Below, piece after piece: positions 1 to 9,579 of a DNA stretch of 40,250 nucleotides (the stretch's first letter is position 1; every line of letters begins with the position of its first letter). Under the pieces are notes generated by a model. That model worked only from the letters and a program-made list of their open reading frames with translations. It searched no databases and was not told where the DNA came from. The DNA is from Alteromonas sp. ASW11-130. Lineage in GTDB: Bacteria > Pseudomonadota > Gammaproteobacteria > Enterobacterales > Alteromonadaceae. The stretch spans positions 1-40,250 of the forward strand of contig NZ_JAPFRE010000040.1 of the NCBI RefSeq assembly GCF_026183735.1. Reading direction: 5' to 3'. The translations under genes and the position numbers were made by a program.

Positions 1-13
1 ATAAGAGCCCGAA

Positions 14-87
14 TATGCGCATGCAATCTTCCAACTTATATTAAAAATATCCTTGAAATGAACCGGGAGTCCATATAAGCAATGACG
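14..87 (+). repeat. 74-bp inverted-repeat copy, left end
   Basis: This 74-bp stretch is repeated in reverse complement at 40177-40250 with one mismatch (position 78). Identity stops at 87 on the inner side; on the outer side the right copy runs into the end of the window, so the true outer boundary is unknown. It lies outside any gene, beyond the 3' end of serB. It is most likely one copy of a dispersed intergenic repeat. Confidence 0.95.
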
Positions 88-164
88 AGATGGATTTATT
101 GCAGATTGCTGCTTACGCAGCAATGACGATGGGTTGTGTATAGCGTTAGGGTTCCCCCGTCATT
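81..164. repeat. Intergenic repeat with AATGACG/CGTCATT motifs and hairpin
   Basis: AATGACG occurs at 81-87 and 122-128, and its complement CGTCATT at 158-164. Between them is a perfect 8-bp stem, ATTGCTGC (105-112) with GCAGCAAT (117-124), around a TTAC loop. The layout resembles the widespread bacterial intergenic repeats that begin CGTCATTGC and contain GCAATCTG. It directly follows the serB stop codon, so the hairpin could also act on the serB transcript, but no T-tract follows. The family assignment is from memory of the motif only. Confidence 0.6.
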
Positions 165-1199
165 TTATTGAACACAACTTATTTCAAACTTTAAAAAATA
201 CAACAATGTGTGTAATCCGCCGTATCGAATCGCAACGTCAGCCTGTTGCTCGACTATTGGTTTAGCATGGAAAGCCACCCCTAGCGACGCTGTTTGCATC
301 ATAAGTAAGTCATTGGCGCCGTCGCCCATCGCAATAGTCTGCGAGTGCCTTATTTGCCACTTCTCCGCAAAATCCGTTACGGCTTCTGCTTTAGCTTTCG
401 CATCAATAATGTCACCCGAGATGTGACCAGTTAGCCGATTGTTCTCAATCGCCAGTACGTTTGCTCGAGCTCCATCTAGATCTAATCGCTGTTGTAGATA
501 ATCTGCGAAATAAGTAAAACCGCCTGAAGCGATAATTACTTTCCATCCATTCTCTTTCAAAACGTGAAGCAAATGAGTTAATCCAGGCATCAAAGGAATA
601 CAATTGCGGATCACCTCTAAATTACTTTCCTTCGCATCTTTAAGACAGGCAACCCGCGCGAGTAGTGAGGCCTTAAAGTCGAGTTCGCCTCGCATAGCTT
701 GTTCAGTGACAACCGACACTTTTTCACCCACTCCTGCCAACTTGGCGATTTCATCAATACACTCTATTTGGATTACCGTACTGTCCATGTCCATCACTAA
801 TAAACCTGGCTCTTTCAATTCAGGCTGCTGGTTTTGCAAAACTATTTCTATCCGATATGCTTCTGCTACCTGTTTCAGCGCTACATCGATCTTATTCGCT
901 TTGGTAAGTTTAACTCGCGCCAAAACCACGCATTCTCCGTAGCATTCTGACAACGGATGAAAATGGAATGATTCAACCTCTAAGAAAGTGGCTAACTTTT
1001 TTTCTACACTAAAAAGAATATTCAGCGTTAATGCTGGCCCTATAATTGTCAGTGTTTCACACTCATCACTTCTGGTTGTTACATCCATCACTTTCGTGCA
1101 GTGATTATCAAATGTCCAACCACTCGGGAAACCTTTTTTAAGCGTCAATAATGATGAATAACTATGTTGCGTTAAAGACAACTTTACACCTGTCAACAT
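165..1199 (-). CDS. serB: Phosphoserine phosphatase SerB
   Basis: SerB dephosphorylates O-phosphoserine to L-serine, the last step of serine biosynthesis, in the cytoplasm. The 344-residue protein has a divergent N-terminal regulatory region of about 125 residues followed by a HAD phosphatase core. The core shows motif I DMDSTVIQ near residue 137, an ECIDEIA helix typical of SerB, motif II IASGGFTYF, and motif III GDGANDLLM. Length is near the 320-350 usual for gammaproteobacterial SerB. It is divergent from the ytjB-like gene, the same arrangement as in E. coli. The ATG at 1199 has no strong ribosome-binding site. Function is secure. Confidence 0.95.
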   Translation of the reverse strand: MLTGVKLSLTQHSYSSLLTLKKGFPSGWTFDNHCTKVMDVTTRSDECETLTIIGPALTLNILFSVEKKLATFLEVESFHFHPLSECYGECVVLARVKLTKANKIDVALKQVAEAYRIEIVLQNQQPELKEPGLLVMDMDSTVIQIECIDEIAKLAGVGEKVSVVTEQAMRGELDFKASLLARVACLKDAKESNLEVIRNCIPLMPGLTHLLHVLKENGWKVIIASGGFTYFADYLQQRLDLDGARANVLAIENNRLTGHISGDIIDAKAKAEAVTDFAEKWQIRHSQTIAMGDGANDLLMMQTASLGVAFHAKPIVEQQADVAIRYGGLHTLLYFLKFEISCVQ

Positions 1200-1252
1200 G
1201 AATACATGGGGAGCTAATCCTACCTAAAGGTTAAGCGTCAGAAAACTCACAT

Positions 1253-1288
1253 CTGGCATTTACTGTTAAATTAATTGTAATATGCCAG
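1253..1288. promoter_or_regulatory. Inverted repeat in the serB/ytjB divergent promoter region
   Basis: CTGGCATTTAC (1253-1263) and GTAATATGCCAG (1277-1288) form an imperfect inverted repeat, the outer 7 bp perfect, around a 13-bp AT-rich centre. It lies in the 120-bp gap between the two divergent genes, about 30 bp before the ytjB start. TAATAT inside the right arm could be a -10 element for ytjB. It may be an operator for both genes; no regulator is identified. Confidence 0.35.
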
Positions 1289-1319
1289 TTAATTTAGTTC
1301 TTAGTGGACATTTAATAGT

Positions 1320-2024
1320 ATGAGTATGGATATCTCAGGTCAATCATCTCCTGGGCATACACTGACCTCAAGCGTCGACGCCGCTGATCGGCGTAATATG
1401 CCCACGGTTCAACATAGTGGCTACAAAGCTATCAAGCGAATTGTTCATACCTTCAGTCTATGCGTGACCATAGCGTTACTCATTTATTTTTTTTATCTTT
1501 ATCAGCAGCACTCCCGCCAGTGGGCGGAATTTGAAGCAGGTCAAACAGGAACATTATTGGTTCATCAGTATGCTTTATTGCTTGCGCCCGTCGTTACCAA
1601 GGGAAACGACGAGGAACTGGAGAAAATGGTAGCCACGCTCAATCATCATCCGGCCTTAGTTAACGCTGCCGTATACGATTCCCGAGGCGTATTACTTAGC
1701 TCTGCCGAAAACCACCTCTTGCTCTTAAAACACCTTTCAGATAAATCAAGAAACTGGGTTGTTCATATAGAAGACATTCGTAATGACAGTGAGCAAACTA
1801 TTGGCTATTTACGTTTGGTTTTTAATGCTAAGCGGCTTCTGGCCCCCTCGCTTGATTTTGAAAAGCGTAAGGTGGAGATGGTTTATGTATTAATGATACT
1901 TACTTTTTTACTCGGGGTTTACCTGGCTAGAAGCTTTTATAAATTTAGACCCGTATTGAAACGTCGTATATTGTCTGACGATGCTAGCGCTGCTTATCCG
2001 TCGACATTAAACAAGCGCCAATAG
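1320..2024 (+). CDS. ytjB: Smp/YtjB (AhpA-like) membrane protein
   Basis: This 234-residue protein has a predicted transmembrane segment near residues 44-62 (VTIALLIYFFYLY), a periplasmic domain of about 120 residues, and a second membrane segment near 188-205 before a short basic cytoplasmic tail. That is the layout of E. coli Smp/YtjB, also called AhpA in Vibrio, and the divergence from serB matches the conserved gene pair. The periplasmic segments VNAAVYDSRGVLL and IGYLRLVFNAKRL agree with that family. Its biochemical role is not well defined. The 3' end overlaps the convergent yjjV by 31 bp. A start at a later methionine (residue 27) is possible. Confidence 0.75.
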   Translation: MSMDISGQSSPGHTLTSSVDAADRRNMPTVQHSGYKAIKRIVHTFSLCVTIALLIYFFYLYQQHSRQWAEFEAGQTGTLLVHQYALLLAPVVTKGNDEELEKMVATLNHHPALVNAAVYDSRGVLLSSAENHLLLLKHLSDKSRNWVVHIEDIRNDSEQTIGYLRLVFNAKRLLAPSLDFEKRKVEMVYVLMILTFLLGVYLARSFYKFRPVLKRRILSDDASAAYPSTLNKRQ

Positions 2025-2761
2025 TTCTCTGTGGTTTGAGAGATCACGCTTTTCTTCTCAAGATTTTTTAGTTCAGCTAATGATTTGGCTACATCGCTGA
2101 TAAAAGCGGGCGAATTTCGCTGCCCTTGCCTTCCCTGCATTGGCATATCAGGCGCATCAGTTTCTAACAGCAAATATTCCAGAGGAATTACAGAAACCGT
2201 TTGCCGGGTCTTACTCGCCCTAGGATAAGTAATGGTGCCACCTATACCTAGTAAAAATCCTCTATCAATATATTGGCGTGCTACCTCCTCGCTTCCTGAA
2301 AATGCGTGGATAACACCTCCGTATTTGAAATTAACCTTCTTCACCCCTTCTATTAAAAGGTGATGGGTTTTTCGATGGTGCATAATAACGGGAAGTTCAA
2401 ATTGTTGTGCAAGTTCAAGCTGTCCTAAAAATAGCTCCTGCTGCTTTTTAAGGGGTGTATTGACTGTGGCATCAAGCCCTATTTCACCAATAGCTACACA
2501 TATGTGGCGATGCTTTTCTACCCAACATTGAAGCTGCGAAAGTGAATCGTCTTCGTCAGTTAAAAAATAGGGATGCAAGCCAAACGCTATATCGCATTGC
2601 GGAAAATTATTTTGGATCGTAAGCTGCCGCTGCCATCCCTCTTGAGTAGTGCCTGGAATAAGGAAGCGCGTTACGCCTGCTTCTGAACTTTGTTTAAGCA
2701 CAGTTTTCAGATCGGTTTTAAATTCTGGTAAATCGAGATGACAGTGACTATCTATCATCAC
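1994..2761 (-). CDS. yjjV: TatD-family metal-dependent hydrolase, YjjV type
   Basis: A 255-residue TIM-barrel hydrolase of the TatD family (putative DNase/exonuclease). Metal-binding signatures are visible in order: DSHCHLD at the N-terminus, GLHPYF near residue 62, GEIGLD near 92, and the C-terminal ETDAPDMP. GGTITYPRASKTR and the run around QGRQGQRNSP fit the E. coli YjjV subgroup better than TatD itself. It begins 7 bp after pdxH and is probably cotranscribed with it. The exact substrate of YjjV is uncertain. The 3' end overlaps ytjB, so the two transcripts collide. Confidence 0.88.
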   Translation of the reverse strand: MMIDSHCHLDLPEFKTDLKTVLKQSSEAGVTRFLIPGTTQEGWQRQLTIQNNFPQCDIAFGLHPYFLTDEDDSLSQLQCWVEKHRHICVAIGEIGLDATVNTPLKKQQELFLGQLELAQQFELPVIMHHRKTHHLLIEGVKKVNFKYGGVIHAFSGSEEVARQYIDRGFLLGIGGTITYPRASKTRQTVSVIPLEYLLLETDAPDMPMQGRQGQRNSPAFISDVAKSLAELKNLEKKSVISQTTENYWRLFNVDG

Positions 2762-2768
2762 GCTTCCC

Positions 2769-3407
2769 TTAGGGCATCAATCGTTGTGTATGCCACTCAC
2801 CAGACTCTGACAAATTATATTCAAAGCGATCATGAAGACGATTTTCGCCACCTTGCCAAAACTCTATTTGATGAGGTTCGACGCGAAAGCCTCCCCAAAA
2901 GTCGGGTACAGGTATCTCTCCCTGTGCAAATTTTTGCTTGAGTTGACTGAACTGGGTCATCAATAGTTCTCGCTTGGCGATGGGTCTACTTTGACGTGAT
3001 GCGATGGCCGCAAGTTGGCTGTCTTTAGGACGGGAAAGAAAATAGCGAGCATTCTCGGCAACAGACATTTTATGCGCAGTACCGCATACTCGTACCTGTC
3101 GCTCCATAAAAAACCACGGAAAATGTAACGATACTTTCGGATTTTCTGTCAGTTCCCGGGCTTTCCTACTACCGTAATTGGTATAAAAAACAAACCCTTG
3201 AGGCCCAACATCTTTTAGCAGCACTATACGTTGAGAAGGCTGACCATCTTTTGCTACGGTCGCTACTGTCATAGCCGTGGGGTCTGGTACGCCAGCTTCT
3301 ATAACATCGTTTAACCAGCGTTCGAAAAGGCTTATTGGATTTGTGGTTAATTCTGACTCATCCAGGGAGCGTAAACTGTATTGTCGTCGTAAGTCTGAAA
3401 TTGCCAT
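2769..3407 (-). CDS. pdxH: Pyridoxamine/pyridoxine 5'-phosphate oxidase PdxH
   Basis: PdxH is the FMN enzyme that oxidises pyridoxine or pyridoxamine phosphate to pyridoxal phosphate (PLP). The 212-residue length is typical. Family signatures include the N-terminal MAISDLRRQY, QRIVLLKDV followed by FVFYTNYGSRKA (FMN and phosphate contacts), PWFFMERQVRV, and the C-terminal FWQGGENRLHDRF with QRLMP at the end. It lies 36 bp downstream of era on the same strand. In many gammaproteobacteria recO and pdxJ follow era; here another PLP gene takes that place. Confidence 0.95.
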   Translation of the reverse strand: MAISDLRRQYSLRSLDESELTTNPISLFERWLNDVIEAGVPDPTAMTVATVAKDGQPSQRIVLLKDVGPQGFVFYTNYGSRKARELTENPKVSLHFPWFFMERQVRVCGTAHKMSVAENARYFLSRPKDSQLAAIASRQSRPIAKRELLMTQFSQLKQKFAQGEIPVPDFWGGFRVEPHQIEFWQGGENRLHDRFEYNLSESGEWHTQRLMP

Positions 3408-3443
3408 TCACGCTCCCAGAAAACGCATGTCTTATTAGTTTGG

Positions 3444-4355
3444 TTAATCGTCGTTACCATAGCCTAACGAACGAAGCGCACGTTCATCATCAGCCCATCC
3501 TTGTTTCACTTTCACCCAAAGCTCTAAAAACACTTTGGAATCAAAGAGGTTTTCCATATCTTTACGCGCCTGTTCACCGATGGTTTTAATGTGTTGTCCT
3601 CCTTTACCTATCACCATTCGTTTCTGCGATTCGCGCTCAACTAATATAAGACCATTAATACGGAAAACGCCATTGTCGGCCAACTTAAACTGTTCAATCT
3701 CAACTGTTGTTGAATACGGTAATTCGTCGCCGGTAAAGCGCATTAATTTTTCGCGAATGATCTCTGCAGCCATAAAGCGACTGGATCGATCTGTAATGTA
3801 ATCTTCAGGAAAATAAAACTCACTCGGCGGTAGCGTTTTCTGAACTAACTCACGTAACACATTAACCTGTTTTCCCAGTTTAGCGCTCACGGGTACAATA
3901 TTATCGAAATGATGTTTCTTCGCGAGAATTTGCAGTTGTTCCATCAACTCTGACTTTTCTTTAACTTTGTCAGTTTTATTTACCACTAAAAAGCTGGGTA
4001 AGCCTGACTGCTGAACCTTCTTAAGCACCATAGTGTCTTCATCGGTCCAGCGCGTTCCTTCCACAACCATCAATACTAACCCCACCTCAGCCAACGAGGA
4101 TGTGGCCGCACGATTCATGTAACGGTTTATTGCTTTCTTTTCATCGTTATGAAGTCCCGGTGTATCAACATATACAGTTTGAAAATCACCTTCGGTATCA
4201 ATACCTAAAATTCGATGACGAGTAGTTTGAGGCTTGCGAGACGTAATACTTATTTTCTGCCCCAGCAAGTGATTCAGTAAAGTAGATTTGCCCACATTAG
4301 GACGGCCAACAATCGCTACGAGTCCGCAGTAGGTGGTTATATCTTCAGGCGTCAT
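3444..4355 (-). CDS. era: GTPase Era
   Basis: Era is an essential GTPase that binds the 3' end of 16S rRNA and helps mature the 30S subunit. The 303-residue protein has the G1 motif GRPNVGKST near residue 17, the switch region with TTRHRI, DTPGLH (G3), NKTDKV (G4) and SAKLG (G5), then a C-terminal KH domain with [13 protein letters not shown] near residue 250. It overlaps rnc by 11 bp, so translation is probably coupled. This is the standard rnc-era pair linking RNase III processing with 30S assembly. Confidence 0.97.
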   Translation of the reverse strand: MTPEDITTYCGLVAIVGRPNVGKSTLLNHLLGQKISITSRKPQTTRHRILGIDTEGDFQTVYVDTPGLHNDEKKAINRYMNRAATSSLAEVGLVLMVVEGTRWTDEDTMVLKKVQQSGLPSFLVVNKTDKVKEKSELMEQLQILAKKHHFDNIVPVSAKLGKQVNVLRELVQKTLPPSEFYFPEDYITDRSSRFMAAEIIREKLMRFTGDELPYSTTVEIEQFKLADNGVFRINGLILVERESQKRMVIGKGGQHIKTIGEQARKDMENLFDSKVFLELWVKVKQGWADDERALRSLGYGNDD

Positions 4356-5031
4356 TGATTAATTTCTCTAGCGTAATTTTAGCGGCCTGTTGTTCCGCTT
4401 TGCGCCTACTTTCCCCCAGCGCCACAACAGGTTGATGTAAGCCAGCCGCGAGACAACTCACTTCAAACGTCTGCGCGTGATCTTTACCTGTAATATTGAT
4501 TACTTCGTATGTTGGTAGCGGTAACCGGCGGGATTGCAGGTATTCTTGGAGGCGTGTTTTATTATCCTTGGGGTGGGCATTAGGGTCTAATTGGGCAATA
4601 CGTTCTTGCCACAATTTTAAAATCACCTCTTTAACCGTTTCCATACCGGCTTCTAGATAAATGGCACCTAATACTGCTTCCACAGCATCGGCTAATATCG
4701 AGCCTCTTCTGGAACCGCCACTCTTCATTTCACCCGGCCCCAGTTTTATCAGGTCTCCCATTTTGGCTTCACGCGCTAGCTCAGCCAAGGTGTCCCCTTT
4801 TACCAAGGTCGAACGCATTCGAGTGAGTTTACCTTCCGGCACATTCGGGAATTTCTTAAATAGCGCTTCACCGATGACCATTCCGAGTACTGCATCCCCT
4901 AAAAACTCAAGGCGCTCATTATGCACTTTCGCTGCGCTTCGGTGAGTGAGCGCCAGATCCAACATAGCAACGTCTTGGAATGTATAACCCAACACTTTGC
5001 TAATATAAGCATATTTATCAATGCCCTGCAT
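4345..5031 (-). CDS. rnc: Ribonuclease III
   Basis: RNase III cleaves double-stranded RNA and separates rRNA precursors. The 228-residue protein shows the catalytic signature [12 protein letters not shown] near residue 40, further acidic residues of the active site around [14 protein letters not shown], and a C-terminal double-stranded RNA-binding domain from about residue 155 ([11 protein letters not shown] to [14 protein letters not shown]). Its ATG overlaps the lepB stop by one base (TAATG), implying coupled translation. Length matches E. coli Rnc (226). Confidence 0.97.
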   Translation of the reverse strand: MQGIDKYAYISKVLGYTFQDVAMLDLALTHRSAAKVHNERLEFLGDAVLGMVIGEALFKKFPNVPEGKLTRMRSTLVKGDTLAELAREAKMGDLIKLGPGEMKSGGSRRGSILADAVEAVLGAIYLEAGMETVKEVILKLWQERIAQLDPNAHPKDNKTRLQEYLQSRRLPLPTYEVINITGKDHAQTFEVSCLAAGLHQPVVALGESRRKAEQQAAKITLEKLINDA

Positions 5032-5948
5032 TAATCAATACCGCCCACGCGACTAAAGCGGACACCCGTTGGGATCCAAGAAGGGAGCCAGCTATCGGAG
5101 GCGCGTTCAAATTCAAAACTTATCCAGATAGCAACCGCTTCGCCCACCAGATTTTCATCCGGAACAAAACCCCAGAAGCGACTATCTCGGCTATTGTCAC
5201 GATTGTCACCTAACACAAAGTATTGACCTTCAGGAACACGCCATTCATTACTTCGCGTACCCGGCTGGGTGTAAAAGTGCGAAGGGTGTACTTCACGCAT
5301 GGGATGGCGAAGAATATCGTGGGGCGTATCGCCAAGTTGTTCGGTATAACGAAGAAGCGGGGCCATATCCTGCACAAAATCGCCGCGCGACTTAAACTCA
5401 ACGTCTACAGGTTGCAATTTACCACAGCTTTCCACCTCATCGCTTGCGCAAGCAGGCTTTATATAAATTTGTTTGTTGCGATAAACTACGGTGTCCCCAG
5501 GTAAGCCAACTACTCTTTTAATGTAGTCAATATTTGGTTCTTCAGGATACTTAAAAACCACAATGTCGCCCCGATCCGGCGCCCCAGTCTCAATTATTTT
5601 CTCCCGAAAAACCGGGTCCTTTATACCGTATGCATATTTCTCTACCAGTATAAAGTCACCTACCAATAACGTAGGCATCATAGAGCCTGACGGTATCTGA
5701 AAGGGTTCATAAAGAAATGAGCGTAATACCAACACAAAGGCGATAATGGGAAAAATTTGTTGCGCAGTATCTACAATATAGGGCAGTTCGGTCTTTTCCT
5801 GTGCGTCAGCTTCTGCGCTTCCGATTGTACCACCAGATGTGGCGGCTTTGGCTTTGCGCTTACTGGCAAAAAATAATGAATCTAACAACCAAATCAAGCC
5901 GGATGCAACTGTTAGAAAAACCAGAAATAAGGAAAAGTAATTCGCCAT
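5031..5948 (-). CDS. lepB: Signal peptidase I LepB
   Basis: LepB removes signal peptides from exported proteins at the periplasmic face of the inner membrane. The 305-residue protein has two N-terminal membrane segments (about residues 3-25 and 66-82) separated by a charged loop. The catalytic serine lies in PSGSMMPTL near residue 92, and the general-base lysine in YIKRVVGLPGD near residue 147. A conserved GDNRDNSRDSR box follows near residue 250. Its start overlaps the lepA stop by one base. Confidence 0.96.
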   Translation of the reverse strand: MANYFSLFLVFLTVASGLIWLLDSLFFASKRKAKAATSGGTIGSAEADAQEKTELPYIVDTAQQIFPIIAFVLVLRSFLYEPFQIPSGSMMPTLLVGDFILVEKYAYGIKDPVFREKIIETGAPDRGDIVVFKYPEEPNIDYIKRVVGLPGDTVVYRNKQIYIKPACASDEVESCGKLQPVDVEFKSRGDFVQDMAPLLRYTEQLGDTPHDILRHPMREVHPSHFYTQPGTRSNEWRVPEGQYFVLGDNRDNSRDSRFWGFVPDENLVGEAVAIWISFEFERASDSWLPSWIPTGVRFSRVGGID

Positions 5949-7744
5949 TATTTTTTCACCTTCAATACCGCAAGGAATGCATCCTGGGGTAATTCAACAT
6001 TTCCAACCTGCTTCATACGCTTCTTCCCTTCTTTTTGCTTTTGTAGCAGTTTTTTCTTACGACTTACATCGCCCCCATAACATTTTGCGATAACATTCTT
6101 CCGCAACTGTTTTACCGTACTACGCGCGATAACATGGTTACCAATTGCGGCTTGAATGGCGATATCAAACATTTGTCTAGGGATTAACTCACGCAGTTTT
6201 TCCACCATATCACGCCCGCGCGATTGTGAATTCTCACGGTGCGTGATAAGTGCCAACGCATCTACCCGTTCCCCATTAATGAGAATGTCGACCCGTACCA
6301 TATCTGAGGACTGGAATTTTTTGAAGTTATAATCGAGTGAGGCAAAACCTCGGCTGGTTGACTTTAATCGGTCAAAGAAATCCAGTACCACTTCAGCCAT
6401 GGGTAATTCATAGGTTACCGCAACCTGTTTGCCGTGATAGGTCATATTGGTTTGAACGCCGCGCTTTTCGACACACAATGTGATGACATTACCTAGATAA
6501 TCTTGTGGTACCAGAATGTGCGCTTCTACGATTGGCTCGTGAATTTCTTCAATATCGTTTACCGCGGGTAACTTTGACGGGTTGTCTACCTGTACTGTTT
6601 CACCCTTCGTAGTAACCACTTGGTATATTACCGTCGGAGCAGTAGTAATCAAGTCAAGGTCGTATTCTCGCTCTAGTCGCTCCTGAATGATTTCCATATG
6701 TAACATACCTAGGAAGCCAATACGGAAGCCAAAACCCAATGCGGCTGAACTTTCGGGTTCATAAAACAACGAAGCGTCGTTGAGACTTAACTTTTGCAAC
6801 GCGTCGCGGAAATCTTCATAATCATCTGAGCTTATCGGAAATACACCTGCATAAACCTGCGGTTTTACCTTTTTAAAACCGGGTAGCATTTTTTCAGCTG
6901 GCTGACGTGCAGTAGTTATGGTATCGCCTACCGGTGCGCCAAGGATATCTTTGATACCTGCAATAACAAAGCCTACTTCGCCCGCGCGTAGGATACCGGT
7001 ATCCAGCGCTTTAGGCGTAAACACGCCCACTTTGTCGACTTGATGAACCTGCCCGTTAGACATAATTTGGATGCGGTCTTTAACATTCAGCTGGCCTTCC
7101 ACGATACGCACTAGCGATACTACGCCTTGGTAATTATCAAACCATGAATCAACAATAAGTGCACGCAATGGCTTTTCACGCTCTCCCACTGGAGGAGGTA
7201 TCTTTTGTACAATGACTTCAAGTACGTCTTCAATACCCACCCCCGTTTTCGCTGAACAGCGCACTGCATCTACAGCGTCAATACCAACAATGTCTTCAAT
7301 TTCCTCGGCGACCCTCTCTGGTTCAGCTTGCGGTAAATCAATTTTATTTAAGATTGGCACCACTTCCATGTCCATATCAATCGCTGTATAGCAGTTAGCC
7401 AGTGTTTGCGCCTCAACACCCTGGCCGGCATCTACTACTAAAAGTGCGCCTTCACACGCTGCCAACGAACGAGACACTTCATAGGTAAAATCAACGTGTC
7501 CCGGAGTATCGATGAAATTTAACTGATAGGTTTCACCATCTTTTGCGGTATAATTCAATGTAACGCTTTGCGCTTTAATGGTAATACCACGCTCGCGCTC
7601 TAAATCCATTGAATCGAGCACCTGCTCAGCCATCTCCCTTTCTGATAAACCACCACAATGCTGGATTAAGCGATCCGATAGCGTTGATTTACCATGATCA
7701 ATGTGGGCAATGATACTGAAATTACGAATGTGCGACTGTTGCAT
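5948..7744 (-). CDS. lepA: Elongation factor 4 (LepA)
   Basis: LepA is a ribosome-associated translational GTPase related to EF-G. It shows [10 protein letters not shown] (G1), ERERGITI (switch), DTPGHVDF (G3), NKIDLP (G4), later the EF-G-like domains, and the LepA-specific C-terminal domain with [16 protein letters not shown] place the start at the ATG at 7744, giving 598 residues, which matches the usual 599. A TTG seven codons upstream is open but has no homology support. It is the first gene of the lepA-lepB-rnc-era run; a 207-bp gap separates it from rseC. Confidence 0.96.
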   Translation of the reverse strand: MQQSHIRNFSIIAHIDHGKSTLSDRLIQHCGGLSEREMAEQVLDSMDLERERGITIKAQSVTLNYTAKDGETYQLNFIDTPGHVDFTYEVSRSLAACEGALLVVDAGQGVEAQTLANCYTAIDMDMEVVPILNKIDLPQAEPERVAEEIEDIVGIDAVDAVRCSAKTGVGIEDVLEVIVQKIPPPVGEREKPLRALIVDSWFDNYQGVVSLVRIVEGQLNVKDRIQIMSNGQVHQVDKVGVFTPKALDTGILRAGEVGFVIAGIKDILGAPVGDTITTARQPAEKMLPGFKKVKPQVYAGVFPISSDDYEDFRDALQKLSLNDASLFYEPESSAALGFGFRIGFLGMLHMEIIQERLEREYDLDLITTAPTVIYQVVTTKGETVQVDNPSKLPAVNDIEEIHEPIVEAHILVPQDYLGNVITLCVEKRGVQTNMTYHGKQVAVTYELPMAEVVLDFFDRLKSTSRGFASLDYNFKKFQSSDMVRVDILINGERVDALALITHRENSQSRGRDMVEKLRELIPRQMFDIAIQAAIGNHVIARSTVKQLRKNVIAKCYGGDVSRKKKLLQKQKEGKKRMKQVGNVELPQDAFLAVLKVKK

Positions 7745-7951
7745 ATAGCTAGAAATTACCTGCAAAAATTATTGAAATCTATCCTTTCACTTTTTACTCA
7801 GAAGAGGCAAACCGTGATCAAAGGATGATGGCACCATCGTGAATAATTCGACGATGACATCCATGAAAAAAAGTCTGCGGATTTTACCTATTTATTAGTC
7901 GAAAAGCGAATTAATGTAATATCACTCGATAGGTATTACTTACAGGAAAAA

Positions 7952-8416
7952 TTATTTACGCAGTTTTACACTAGGATCGGTCGCTGACAGGATAACGGGC
8001 TGGAATTTGGCTGTATCTTTCGATTTTAAATAACGTGAGGTTAACACCCCTCCTAAAAAGGTGACAATGCCGCTGCCCAGCACTACCCACAGTTCGCTAT
8101 ATAATCCAAGCGAGGGCAACATGTTATTAAACACCAATGCACTTATCAGAAATACGATCAAAGGAGCTAAATATAACCATGCTGAAGCCGAAAGAATACC
8201 CGCTTCGGGCACCCCTACTTTCACCACATCACCTATCTTTGTTGGCACAGGTGTCTTAAACGTAAGTTGCTGAGTCCGAGGAGCCAGCGCTCTTGACACC
8301 ACGCCGGTACCGCAATCCTGATTTACCTGACATGCATTGCACGTGGTCTTAATTGCGGCTTCTACTGTGACTGTGTCGCCTTGTACACATATTACTGTAG
8401 CGCGTTCAACTATCAT
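7952..8416 (-). CDS. rseC: SoxR-reducing / sigma-E regulator RseC
   Basis: RseC (MucC) is a small inner-membrane protein of the rpoE operon; in E. coli it also contributes to reduction of the SoxR iron-sulfur cluster. The 154-residue protein has an N-terminal cytoplasmic part with cysteines in ATVICVQ and TTCNACQVNQDCG, then two membrane segments at about residues 75-95 and 102-122. That two-helix layout with an N-terminal cysteine cluster fits the family. It begins 9 bp after rseB and ends the sigma-E cluster. Confidence 0.9.
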   Translation of the reverse strand: MIVERATVICVQGDTVTVEAAIKTTCNACQVNQDCGTGVVSRALAPRTQQLTFKTPVPTKIGDVVKVGVPEAGILSASAWLYLAPLIVFLISALVFNNMLPSLGLYSELWVVLGSGIVTFLGGVLTSRYLKSKDTAKFQPVILSATDPSVKLRK

Positions 8417-8425
8417 TTTATTACG

Positions 8426-9562
8426 TCATCCATTGCTATCAGGGCGGTGCATACTAAGTGAGGTAGCTATTGCATTGGCTGTATTTAGTGGTATTTCGCC
8501 TACTACTGTAACCTGAGCTTGCCCGTCTGTTAAGGTTAGAAACGTATTAACATCATGACGTAATACCATATCTGCACCGATCGCGTCATCAGCCATCTGA
8601 ACATATACCGAGACATCGACTAAACCGTCACTGAACATTTTATATTCCACGATCTGTCCCGTTAGCGCTAAACGTCTTATATCGCGCTTTACTTCTTTCA
8701 TTCCTCGCGGCAAATAATCCACTTCCCAATGGTGTTTTCTGGGTTGCGAGGGCGTTATCACCATGGGTTGGGGTAAGGTAGCCTGGTTGACTCTCGCAAA
8801 ATACGGATGGGGTTCTTTTTGAATGCTGAGTGATGTCACCTGAATTTGTTCAAGTAAATTTCCATTCAAATCCAACATGTTGAATTTTAATAACATGCCG
8901 CTAGCTTCGTCTAACCATAATTGATAACTAAAACGACTATTATCTAAACTTACGATACGTATGTGTTGAGCGGATCTACCAGAGACTCTCGCCCGACCTA
9001 CTTTAATAAATTTGTAAGACTTGGTAAGCGCCCGCGGATTATATAGTAATTGGCTTGGAATGGGACCGTTAATCGACGCGGAATATAGGCTGTAAGGCGG
9101 TACATCAGGTTCAAATACACTAACCACATTTCCGACCCGTATTAATTCGCGTCCCGGGCCATTTTGTAAATTTAGTTGTTCAACCGTTGTACCATCTTCT
9201 AAAACGCCGTGACGCCATAGATACGGAATGGTTTCACTACCCGCTCGACTTTGAATAAATGAGACCTGGTAGTTCAAACTCTGAGTGGCCTCCGTTAATC
9301 GGGCTAACCATTGCTTGGCAGTTAAAAAATCACGCTCATTTTCTTCGACGTTTTCTATATTTTGGGTAACACTAGTATTGTCAGAAATATCACTGCTTTG
9401 GCTAGTTGAATGTTCGGCTTCAACAGCAGACGTATTGCTTTGTTGCGCTGACACTTCAGCCCGCAGCATAGACACACTAAAAATTGAAATTAAGGTGGCA
9501 CGCTTAAATAAAACAGCCAGCTTACGTGGAGCTGGCCTGTTAATACTACTTAATCTGTTCAT
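8426..9562 (-). CDS. rseB: Sigma-E regulatory protein RseB
   Basis: RseB (MucB) is a periplasmic protein that binds RseA and protects it from proteolysis until displaced under envelope stress. The 378-residue protein has a basic N-terminus and hydrophobic signal peptide (about residues 18-38), a Ser/Thr/Asn/Glu-rich linker to about residue 75, then the two-domain RseB core starting near AKQWLARLTEAT. The core ends with MADDAIGADMV and VVGEIPLNTANAIATSL, typical MucB features. It is roughly 60 residues longer than E. coli RseB (318), mostly because of the linker. It follows rseA by 17 bp. Confidence 0.93.
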   Translation of the reverse strand: MNRLSSINRPAPRKLAVLFKRATLISIFSVSMLRAEVSAQQSNTSAVEAEHSTSQSSDISDNTSVTQNIENVEENERDFLTAKQWLARLTEATQSLNYQVSFIQSRAGSETIPYLWRHGVLEDGTTVEQLNLQNGPGRELIRVGNVVSVFEPDVPPYSLYSASINGPIPSQLLYNPRALTKSYKFIKVGRARVSGRSAQHIRIVSLDNSRFSYQLWLDEASGMLLKFNMLDLNGNLLEQIQVTSLSIQKEPHPYFARVNQATLPQPMVITPSQPRKHHWEVDYLPRGMKEVKRDIRRLALTGQIVEYKMFSDGLVDVSVYVQMADDAIGADMVLRHDVNTFLTLTDGQAQVTVVGEIPLNTANAIATSLSMHRPDSNG

Positions 9563-9579
9563 CCAATTGAATACTATCG

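Noticed and set aside
604..942. Open frame of 112 codons on the plus strand
   Set aside because: Antisense to serB, with no ribosome-binding site or family resemblance.
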